Under the pieces are notes generated by a model. That model was not told the DNA's origin. It saw nothing but the letters and a program-made list of their open reading frames with translations, and did not search any database. 17,565 nt of DNA from Ktedonobacter sp. (GTDB lineage Bacteria; Chloroflexota; Ktedonobacteria; Ktedonobacterales; Ktedonobacteraceae). A program made the translations under genes and the position numbers. Of the stretch, positions 6,693-12,907 are shown one piece after another (position 1 is the first letter of the stretch; each line of letters starts with the position of its first letter). The stretch spans positions 1,255 to 18,819 of the forward strand of contig DMFQ01000219.1 of NCBI GenBank assembly GCA_003450555.1, read 5' to 3'.

Positions 6693-7958
6693 ATGGAGGC
6701 CACCAATAGCCTAAGACCACGCTTACCATGGGCGGGAAAACCGGTACACCTTGAAAATGTCGAGGAAGAACTTTCCCTTTTGTGGAAAATTTCCGCCGAT
6801 AATATGCGCACAGGCCAGAATACGAATGTTCGTACTAGCGTACTGAACCTCGTCATCTGCGCCCCTGACCTCGAATCAGCGCAAAGTGCCAGCAGGTTAC
6901 TCCGCGACTTATCAAGTACACACCTCGCGCGTGTCACTATTTTAATCCTCGATCGCGGAAACACTACCCCCACGTCTCTCTCAACATGGATTACCCTGCG
7001 CTGTTTCTCCGTCATTTCAGATATGATGCGTCACTGCTTTGAACAAACGACCATTCTGGCAACTAACACTGCCGTTCGCTCTATCGCCAACATCCTACAA
7101 CCTCTACTCAAACCTGACTTGCCAGTCTATCTCTGGTGGGTCGGCGATCCGCCAGGCGGTGACGATCCCACCTTCAACAAACTGGTAGAACTCAGTAGTA
7201 GGGTTATCGTCGATTCCACCACTTTCTTCAACCCGGAGCAAGATATCCATACCCTTTCATTACTGCTCCAGGCATCACCTGATTGCGCTCTGAGTGATTT
7301 GAACTGGGGTCGCATCACCCCCTGGCGAGAATTAGTAGTCCAGTTCTTTGATGTAATGGAGTACAGGACCTACCTGTCAGGCATTACCTCTATTGAGATC
7401 GAACATGCGGCCGCCCCGTTTGCTACCCAGACGCGTACCGATTTAGGGGACGTTTCACCCAATCCGGCCTGTGCCCTGCTACTCGCAGGTTGGCTCAAGG
7501 ATCGTCTGGGCTGGACTCTCGCAACAGATTTCACAGAAAACATTCACGACACTGCCAGCGGCACATACCGCTGGCAAATGGAACATACAGCCATCCCGAA
7601 TACCACTCGTTTACTCGGCTCTCCTCGCGCCAAAGTAGGTAAGCTGAGTACCGCACAGAGAGCAACCATTGATATTCGCCCCCAGATACAGTCGAACATG
7701 CGACCAGGCTCGATCTGCCTTGTACGTTTGATCAGTAACGTCGACGGAAAACATGCAACATTCACCATCAACCGCGAAGGCGACCCTGACCACGTTCTCA
7801 CCTCCGTCGTCCTTTCGCATGAGACTCGCCCGCAGCGCACTGTTAGCCTGGCAGCATCGCGTAAAGAGAGCGAACTATTGCACGATGAATTGGAAATCAT
7901 GGGACACGACTACCTCTATGAGCAAACACTCCAGGAGATGGTCGAATTATTAGGCTAA
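6693..7958 (+). CDS. opcA: Glucose-6-phosphate dehydrogenase assembly protein OpcA
   Basis: OpcA family protein of about 421 residues. In cyanobacteria OpcA is needed for assembly or redox activation of glucose-6-phosphate dehydrogenase, and zwf-opcA pairs are also typical of actinobacteria. Visible marks are LPVYLWWVGDPPGGDDP, in which the DLPVYLWW-type segment is characteristic of the family, and the DLNWGRITPWRELVVQFFD block. A C-terminal half with alternating strands follows. Three starts are possible: TTG 6666, ATG 6678 and ATG 6693. The last has AGGGG at 6681-6685 with a 7-nt gap and is preferred. It lies directly after zwf, which supports the assignment, but has its own promoter. It is soluble and presumably cytoplasmic; I see no catalytic motif. 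Confidence 0.85.
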   Translation: MEATNSLRPRLPWAGKPVHLENVEEELSLLWKISADNMRTGQNTNVRTSVLNLVICAPDLESAQSASRLLRDLSSTHLARVTILILDRGNTTPTSLSTWITLRCFSVISDMMRHCFEQTTILATNTAVRSIANILQPLLKPDLPVYLWWVGDPPGGDDPTFNKLVELSSRVIVDSTTFFNPEQDIHTLSLLLQASPDCALSDLNWGRITPWRELVVQFFDVMEYRTYLSGITSIEIEHAAAPFATQTRTDLGDVSPNPACALLLAGWLKDRLGWTLATDFTENIHDTASGTYRWQMEHTAIPNTTRLLGSPRAKVGKLSTAQRATIDIRPQIQSNMRPGSICLVRLISNVDGKHATFTINREGDPDHVLTSVVLSHETRPQRTVSLAASRKESELLHDELEIMGHDYLYEQTLQEMVELLG

Positions 7959-8010
7959 CAAACGCCATAAGCAATTTTTCTGCAGTCGTAGTCGGCATAC
8001 AGCCTCTGCT

Positions 8011-8049
8011 GTTGCGAGTCTGGTAACCGAAGACCGCTAGACTCGCAAC
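8011..8049. promoter_or_regulatory. Stem-loop between opcA and pgl
   Basis: GTTGCGAGTCT (8011-8021) and AGACTCGCAAC (8039-8049) form a perfect 11-bp stem around a 17-nt loop, extendable by a G-U pair. It sits in the 146-nt opcA-pgl gap. No T-run follows on either strand, so it is not a textbook intrinsic terminator; mRNA processing, stability or a protein site are alternatives. Confidence 0.55.
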
Positions 8050-8104
8050 AATACGGGAAAATAATGCAATGAAGGTTAACAGCAATCTTTCACAGGAGAA
8101 ACGC

Positions 8105-8839
8105 ATGCAGACCGCAATATATCCTGATACAAATACACTGAGTCACGAGGCTGCGCACTATATAGTGCGCATTGCCAATGAGTCTATCGTCACTCGTGGC
8201 CGCTTCAGCCTCGCTCTCTCCGGCGGCTCAACCCCGAAAGTCCTCTACGGCCTCTTTGCAGTTGAACCGTACCGCAGCCAGATCGATTGGTCATCAGTGG
8301 AGATCTTCTGGTCAGACGAGCGCTGTGTCCCACCCGATAGTCCCGACAGCAACTATGCCATGGCCAACGAAGTGCTTCTCGGCAAAATACCCATTCAACC
8401 AAACCAGGTCCACCGTATGCCCGCCGATCAGCCCGACCGCGACGCTGCATCGCAGGCATATACCCTTGAAATGCAGCGCCTCTTTGGCACCAATGGCATA
8501 CCCGCCTTCGACCTGCTCCAGCTCGGCATGGGTCCCGAGGGGCACACAGCCTCGCTCTTCCCTCACCAACAATCACTGCATGAGCAAGATCGCCTCGTTA
8601 TGCCCGTCACCGTACCCAAACCGCCCCCAGCGCGCTTGACCTTTACCCCACCCCTCTTGAACGCAGCCAGGCACGTCCTCTTCCTGGTAACAGGCGCGGA
8701 AAAAGCCGACGCCGTCCAGGCCGTCCTCGAGGGCGAGTACCAACCAGAAGAATACCCCGCCCAGCTCATACGCCCAACCAATGGAGAAGTAACCTGGATG
8801 CTAGATACCAGCGCAGCAGGAAAGCTATCACACAAATGA
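8105..8839 (+). CDS. pgl: 6-phosphogluconolactonase
   Basis: Hydrolyses 6-phosphogluconolactone to 6-phosphogluconate, the second step of the oxidative branch. The 244-residue protein is the DevB/Pgl type, related to glucosamine-6-phosphate isomerase. Family motifs are LSGGSTPK (residues 38-45, phosphate binding), FWSDERCVPPDSPDSNY (68-84) and LGMGPEGHTASLFP (140-153); the last includes the catalytic His, with Glu where many members have Asp. An ATG at 8069 is also in frame, but the ATG at 8105 has AGGAG 7 nt upstream and matches the family length, so it is preferred. The stop overlaps the rpe start in an ATGA tetranucleotide, so the two are translationally coupled. Confidence 0.92.
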   Translation: MQTAIYPDTNTLSHEAAHYIVRIANESIVTRGRFSLALSGGSTPKVLYGLFAVEPYRSQIDWSSVEIFWSDERCVPPDSPDSNYAMANEVLLGKIPIQPNQVHRMPADQPDRDAASQAYTLEMQRLFGTNGIPAFDLLQLGMGPEGHTASLFPHQQSLHEQDRLVMPVTVPKPPPARLTFTPPLLNAARHVLFLVTGAEKADAVQAVLEGEYQPEEYPAQLIRPTNGEVTWMLDTSAAGKLSHK

Positions 8840-9504
8840 CGCACAATGATCAAATCGGACTCGTCCCCTCAATATTATCCGCCGACTTCACATGCCTGGG
8901 CGAACAGGTACGTGAAGCGGACGCCGCTGGCGCCCAGCGCATCCAGATCGACATCATGGACGGCCACTTCGTCCCCAACATCACCATGGGGCCGCTCGTC
9001 GTCCAGGCTGTCCGCCGTTGCACTAAACTCACCCTCGAAGCACATTTGATGATCACCAACCCGGAACAATATATCGAGGACTTCGTCAAAGCTGGCGCAG
9101 ACGTCATCATCGTACACCAGGAGGTCTGCCCACACCTTCACCGCGTCATACAGCAAATCAAATCCACGGGCAAACAGGCCGCCGTCGCTCTCAATCCATC
9201 AACGCCGGTTTTCATGCTCGAAGATATACTCCCACTCCTCGATATGGTCCTCATCATGACCGTCGACCCCGGTTTTGGGGGCCAGGATTTTATCCCTGAG
9301 ACCCTCACCAAAATCACACGCATTCGTCAGATGATCACCCACCGCAATCTCCAATGCGATGTCGAAGTAGATGGGGGTATTCACGAAGCCACCGTGCATC
9401 AGGCCGTACAGGCCGGAGCCAACCTTCTCGTTGCCGGTTCCTCCGTCTTCAATCAGCATGAAAGCGTAGCCCAGGCGATGGAACGACTTCGACGGGCAAT
9501 ATAA
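8836..9504 (+). CDS. rpe: Ribulose-phosphate 3-epimerase
   Basis: Interconverts ribulose-5-phosphate and xylulose-5-phosphate. The 222-residue protein is a (beta/alpha)8 barrel of normal length. Marks are PSILSADF (11-18), IDIMDGHFVPNIT (38-50), EAHLM (68-72), VDPGFGGQ (143-150) and VDGGI (178-182). The active-site Asp pair (D39, D179) and metal-ligand H70 are in place. The first metal ligand is unusual: where characterised enzymes have His in the pattern H-x-D-x-M-D, this protein has Gln (Q37 in RIQIDIMD). Gln could still coordinate metal, and I have an unverified impression that some Chloroflexota share it. The start overlaps the pgl stop by four bases; AGGAAAG lies about 11 nt upstream inside pgl. 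A 30-nt gap separates it from the next gene. Confidence 0.93.
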   Translation: MTHNDQIGLVPSILSADFTCLGEQVREADAAGAQRIQIDIMDGHFVPNITMGPLVVQAVRRCTKLTLEAHLMITNPEQYIEDFVKAGADVIIVHQEVCPHLHRVIQQIKSTGKQAAVALNPSTPVFMLEDILPLLDMVLIMTVDPGFGGQDFIPETLTKITRIRQMITHRNLQCDVEVDGGIHEATVHQAVQAGANLLVAGSSVFNQHESVAQAMERLRRAI

Positions 9505-9534
9505 ACCAAAAAACACCAAACGAAGGGGGTTCTC

Positions 9535-10224
9535 ATGACTGGCGGTGACCTGCTCGGATTACTCTTCTCTTATGGCTACGCCTTCTCACTCCTCCTCATT
9601 ATTGAGGCCATTCGTCGTTGGCGCAACTACTCCCCAGACTTCACACGCAAAATCATCCACATCGGCGCAGGCATGTGGATCTGGGGCATCCTGCTCCTCT
9701 TCGATCACTGGTACCTCGCAATCATCCCCACTGCGACCTTCGTTTTTTTCAATGCCATCTTCTTGCGCTACCACGTCTTCAGCGCCATGGACCCCAAAGA
9801 AGGTGCAACGCCTGGCACCGTCTATTTTGCCCTCTCGTGTACGCTCCTCTTAGCCTTCTTTCACCAGGGCTGGGAACAGGGGTTCCCTCGCGGGTCAGAG
9901 TACTATGCCATGACAGGCATTATGGCCATGACCTGGGGCGATGCCTTCTCCGCGATCATCGGCAAGCGTTTTGGCAAACATGATTATACTCTTTTTGGCA
10001 GCAAGCGAACCATCGAAGGCTCAATCGCAGGATTCTTCTTCACCTTCGTCTCCGTTGCCATCACGCTCTCTATCCTCTCACCACTGAGCCTATCATTGCT
10101 ACTGCTAGGAGCGCTGATAGCAGCTGTTGTGGAGACGCTGCTAGAAGCCATCTCGCCCCTGGGCACAGATAATTTGACGGTACCGCTAGGTGTGGCCTTG
10201 ATAGTGTTCTTTTTGGGATTTTAA
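9535..10224 (+). CDS. Dolichol/phytol kinase-like membrane protein
   Basis: Integral membrane protein of 229 residues with about six to seven helices, of the family that includes dolichol kinase, phytol kinase and yeast diacylglycerol kinase Dgk1, enzymes that use CTP to phosphorylate lipid alcohols. Conserved marks are RKIIHIGAG (38-46), WGDAFSAIIGKRFGK (134-148), SKRTIEGSIAGF (156-167) and a late E200 with TDNLTVPL (211-218), which together fit the cytidylyltransferase-like fold. The substrate cannot be told: prenol or phytol salvage and diacylglycerol are all possible. AAGGGGG lies 5 nt before the ATG. It is 30 nt after rpe and 27 nt before the peptidase gene, so it probably belongs to the pgl-rpe transcript, though no metabolic link to pentose phosphates is obvious. 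Confidence 0.75.
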   Translation: MTGGDLLGLLFSYGYAFSLLLIIEAIRRWRNYSPDFTRKIIHIGAGMWIWGILLLFDHWYLAIIPTATFVFFNAIFLRYHVFSAMDPKEGATPGTVYFALSCTLLLAFFHQGWEQGFPRGSEYYAMTGIMAMTWGDAFSAIIGKRFGKHDYTLFGSKRTIEGSIAGFFFTFVSVAITLSILSPLSLSLLLLGALIAAVVETLLEAISPLGTDNLTVPLGVALIVFFLGF

Positions 10225-10251
10225 ATACAAACAGAAGAAAGTAGCCAAACT

Positions 10252-11196
10252 ATGCACGACGACATCACGGACATCCCCAATATCCGCGTCGGCCACGACA
10301 CCAATATCGCGGCTGGCACAGGCTGCACCATCATCATCTGCGATACACCCGCGATCGGCGGCGTAGATGTACGCGGTGGCGCACCTGCAACCCGCGAAAC
10401 TGACCTGCTGCGCCCCTTGCACATGGTAGAAGAGGTTCACGCCATCCTACTGACTGGCGGCGCCGCATTCGGCCTCGACGCGGCAGGCGGCGTCATGCGC
10501 TATCTTGAAGAACACAATATCGGCTTCGATGTCGGCGTTGCGCGCGTACCCATCGTACCGGCAGCAGCCATTTTCGACCTCGGTTTTGCTTCCCCCAGCG
10601 TTCGTCCTGATGCGGCAGCAGGTTACCGCGCCTGCGAACAGGCCACGGCTGAAACCCTCGCGCAGGGCAATGTGGGAGCAGGAACCGGGGCTACCGTCGG
10701 AAAACTCCTTGGACCCGGCTTTATGATGAAAGGTGGGCTTGGCTCTGCCAGCCTGCGTATGGATGATGGCACCATGGTTGGAGCAATTGTTGCAGTCAAC
10801 GCCGTTGGTGATGTGATCGATCCACAAACCCAGCAGATTCTTGCAGGGGCGCGCAATCCCATTGGCGGCTTTATCGCTTCCAACCCCTTTGGCAACACTA
10901 CCATCGCGGTCGTTGCTACGAGCGCACATCTTTCTAAAGATGCCATCAACAAGGTCGCTCAAATGGCACACAACGGTATAGCACAGGTCATTCGTCCTGC
11001 ACATACTATGTTCGATGGCGATACCGTCTTCTCGCTGTCGCTGGGAACACCTCCACAGTCGCGACCAGACCCGGCAACGACGGCGTTAAAGATAAGTATG
11101 ATTGGTGCCGCGGCCGCTACTACCTTAGCCAGGGCTATCCTTAAGGCCGTGCGCAGTGCCACTGAGTTACACGGCGTGCCAGCAGCACAAACCTGA
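10252..11196 (+). CDS. P1 (DmpA/S58) family self-processing peptidase
   Basis: A 314-residue member of the P1/DmpA family, which includes the L-aminopeptidase D-Ala-esterase DmpA, beta-peptidyl aminopeptidases and the nylon oligomer hydrolase NylC. These are N-terminal nucleophile hydrolases that cut themselves in two. The likely cut site is in NPFGNTTIAVVATSA, between N215 and T216, giving subunits of about 215 and 99 residues with T216 as nucleophile; Thr here is as in NylC, while DmpA uses Ser. Other marks are IRVGHDT (11-17), LLTGGAAFGLDAAGG (66-80), VGAGTGATVGK (141-151) and the late ASN-type loop before the cut. No signal peptide is seen, so it is probably cytoplasmic. A weak AGAAGAAAG precedes the ATG. 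It is last in the plus-strand run; true substrate unknown. Confidence 0.85.
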   Translation: MHDDITDIPNIRVGHDTNIAAGTGCTIIICDTPAIGGVDVRGGAPATRETDLLRPLHMVEEVHAILLTGGAAFGLDAAGGVMRYLEEHNIGFDVGVARVPIVPAAAIFDLGFASPSVRPDAAAGYRACEQATAETLAQGNVGAGTGATVGKLLGPGFMMKGGLGSASLRMDDGTMVGAIVAVNAVGDVIDPQTQQILAGARNPIGGFIASNPFGNTTIAVVATSAHLSKDAINKVAQMAHNGIAQVIRPAHTMFDGDTVFSLSLGTPPQSRPDPATTALKISMIGAAAATTLARAILKAVRSATELHGVPAAQT

Positions 11197-11236
11197 GAGG
11201 TGCTCTTCTAGCGATTAAGTGAACTCCCTCAATAGA

Positions 11237-11644
11237 TTAGGGCTGCAACATTACAAACAGTACAACACCTCCACTAATAAGCATGAGCACTAAACATATC
11301 AGGACGATCAGCATAAAAGTATAGCTGCGCGGAAGACCTGTTGTGTCTGGTGGCAACTTCCCAGTTGGTCGTCGCTCAAGCAAAGAAGGAAGTTCACGCT
11401 TTGCAGTCAAGGTCTTTAAACCACCCGTTGCCAGATCCCAGGAGTGAGTGGCAAAATCAATCGTGCGCTCATAATCCATATCCTTTGAGGGTCCAGCAGG
11501 AGTTAAAGCGGGAGGAGGTGTCGTAGGCTGTCGCAAAGAAAGAGGAGGAGCAGGAGTCATCGAGTGAGTAGGAGTAGGGAAAGTCGATTCTGGATGGTGT
11601 AATGGGAACCTCGAAGATTGGGCATCAGATGTTGGCAATGTCAC
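11237..11644 (-). CDS. Pro-rich tail-anchored small membrane protein
   Basis: A 135-residue protein I do not recognise. Residues 1-55 are Pro/Ser/Thr-rich and look disordered. Residues 56-106 are mixed and charged (DMDYERTIDFATHSWDL, then KRELPSLLERRPTGK). One strong hydrophobic helix at about 107-133 ends two residues from the C-terminus. This is the layout of a tail-anchored membrane protein with its body in the cytoplasm. The start is GTG at 11644; GGAG with a 7-nt gap on the minus strand supports it. It converges with the peptidase gene and lies 174 nt downstream of the Nudix gene, with its own possible promoter, so it may be transcribed alone. Confidence 0.6.
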   Translation of the reverse strand: MTLPTSDAQSSRFPLHHPESTFPTPTHSMTPAPPLSLRQPTTPPPALTPAGPSKDMDYERTIDFATHSWDLATGGLKTLTAKRELPSLLERRPTGKLPPDTTGLPRSYTFMLIVLICLVLMLISGGVVLFVMLQP

Positions 11645-11693
11645 AGCTTTTCTCCGCTAGGGCTCGTTTAGACCAACCGCATCTCAAAGAAAC

Positions 11694-11724
11694 AGTATAC
11701 AATGCACGCGCTACAAACTATCAA
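11694..11724 (-). promoter_or_regulatory. Possible promoter for the tail-anchored protein gene
   Basis: On the minus strand, TATACT (forward 11694-11699) lies 19 nt from TTGATA (forward 11719-11724). The hexamers are good (5/6 and 4-5/6) but the spacing is long. The leader would be about 40-45 nt. Confidence 0.28.
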
Positions 11725-11818
11725 CTTTATTACTCTCTATTGTAGTCAACGAACGGAAAGAATCAAGGTAACGAGGACTATTGTGGGATATCTCTCTAAA
11801 TCTCCACTCTATATAACA

Positions 11819-12430
11819 CTACGAACCTTGTTTCAACAAGTCCAAAAAGGCTTTGAGCATGCGCGCCGTAGCTCCCCATATTCGATATGGGCCGTAATCA
11901 TAAAAGTAAATGGTTCGTGCCTGTCCATCATGCATCCATTCTTCGGTATGATAAATCGATGTATCGGTCAGGCTCCGCAGTGGAATAAGAATAATTTCGG
12001 TCACTTCGCTCGCTTGCAGCTGTATCACCCCTAAACCCTCTGCTAAAAACGCCACCACCGGCACAATCAAGTAATTGCTCACCACGGTAAACACCGGTTC
12101 AAGCACCCCTAATACTTCCACGCCTGACATGTCTAGCCCGATTTCCTCCCGCGCCTCGCGCAGAGCTGCTGCTGCTGGGGAACTATCCGTTGGCTCTATA
12201 CCTCCTCCTGGAAAGGCTATCTCACCACCATGTGAACGTAACGTGGCAGCCCTGCGAATAAAGACCATGCAGACTTCGCCTTCCCGGTCGAAAAGACCAA
12301 TCAAAACCGCTGCTTTTCGAGCATGTGGAAGCTGCCCCTCAACCGTATCTGCTAGCAGTTCAGCACGCTCAACTGGTTCTAACCGTTGCCGCAGCACTGC
12401 AACAACATCCTTTATACCCTCTACATACAT
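11819..12430 (-). CDS. Nudix hydrolase, CoA pyrophosphatase type
   Basis: A 203-residue Nudix hydrolase most like the NudL/CoA-diphosphatase group, which cleaves CoA or acyl-CoA to phosphopantetheine derivatives and 3',5'-ADP. The family-specific stretch before the Nudix box reads LRSHGGEIAFPGGGIEPTD (residues 64-82), close to the LPSHAGQVAFPGG pattern of CoA-type members. The box ends in ALREAREEIGLD (89-100) with the metal-binding Glu cluster intact. The first Glu of the classical box is not at its usual place, as in other NudL-type proteins, where an Asp serves. After the box EPVFTVVSNYLIVPVVA and a C-terminal YGPYRIWGATARML also fit the group. No good ribosome binding site precedes the ATG. 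Substrate is inferred from motifs only. Confidence 0.85.
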   Translation of the reverse strand: MYVEGIKDVVAVLRQRLEPVERAELLADTVEGQLPHARKAAVLIGLFDREGEVCMVFIRRAATLRSHGGEIAFPGGGIEPTDSSPAAAALREAREEIGLDMSGVEVLGVLEPVFTVVSNYLIVPVVAFLAEGLGVIQLQASEVTEIILIPLRSLTDTSIYHTEEWMHDGQARTIYFYDYGPYRIWGATARMLKAFLDLLKQGS

Positions 12431-12436
12431 AAATCC

Positions 12437-12465
12437 ATTTTAACACAATTGGGCACTTGCATCAC
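12437..12465 (-). promoter_or_regulatory. Possible leaderless promoter of the Nudix gene
   Basis: On the minus strand a TAAAAT hexamer (forward 12437-12442) ends six bases before the Nudix ATG, with a poor -35 GTGATG (forward 12460-12465) at 17 nt. A -10 so close to the start, with no ribosome binding site, is the pattern expected for a leaderless mRNA. Confidence 0.35.
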
Positions 12466-12522
12466 TTTGATACAATATGAAACAGAAAACTAACGGAGAT
12501 TTTGCAAAAAGCTTTGTATGTC

Positions 12523-12551
12523 TTGCATTCGAGATCACCTTTTGGTATAAT
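12523..12551 (+). promoter_or_regulatory. Extended -10 promoter for the S1-domain gene
   Basis: A perfect TATAAT (12546-12551) has an extended TGG directly before it (12543-12545) and TTGCAT as -35 (12523-12528) at 17 nt. Transcription would begin near 12558, leaving a leader of about 350 nt before the ATG at 12908. Confidence 0.6.
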
Positions 12552-12557
12552 TAGATC

Positions 12558-12907
12558 ATCGAGTAGGGGTATGCAAATTTTTAGGCTCTCATTGTGTTCG
12601 TATTAAGGTTAGCCTGTCTGCGGGCAATGTTTCGTATGACCGTTCTGTAGAGCAAAATAGGATCTCAGAAATTCTTTTTATCTGAGATACAAAAAGACCG
12701 AAACGATCACCGCCTAAGCAACCTCTCCCGATAAGCCAATGTCCATGGTCATACTCCCCAGGGTCGGCGTGAAATCCAATCGTCGTTATCTTCCTACAAG
12801 CAAGATTTCGGTCTGAAACAGCGCAAAACTTTGGTACACGTCTATAAGGACTGGCGAGAGCACGACAGGACAGGCAATAACCGTGGATCGAAGGGGGTAT
12901 TTTACCC
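12558..12907 (+). promoter_or_regulatory. Long structured 5' leader of the S1-domain gene
   Basis: This roughly 350-nt stretch has no convincing gene. It contains a hairpin ATCTCAGA/TCTGAGAT (12662-12669 with 12681-12688, 11-nt loop) and a possible long-range 9-bp pairing between AGACCGAAA (12695-12703) and TTTCGGTCT (12806-12814), which would enclose about 100 nt. A short AGGCT/AGCCT pairing (near 12583 and 12611) is also possible. No known riboswitch core is recognised. A cis-regulatory leader is plausible because S1 genes are often autoregulated. Confidence 0.4.

Noticed and set aside
8011..8049. Calling the opcA-pgl stem-loop an intrinsic terminator
   Set aside because: No run of T follows on either strand, and pgl continues on the same strand.
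8069..8104. Earlier ATG for 6-phosphogluconolactonase
   Set aside because: ATG 8105 has a better AGGAG site and the family length; the extra 12 residues do not resemble the family.
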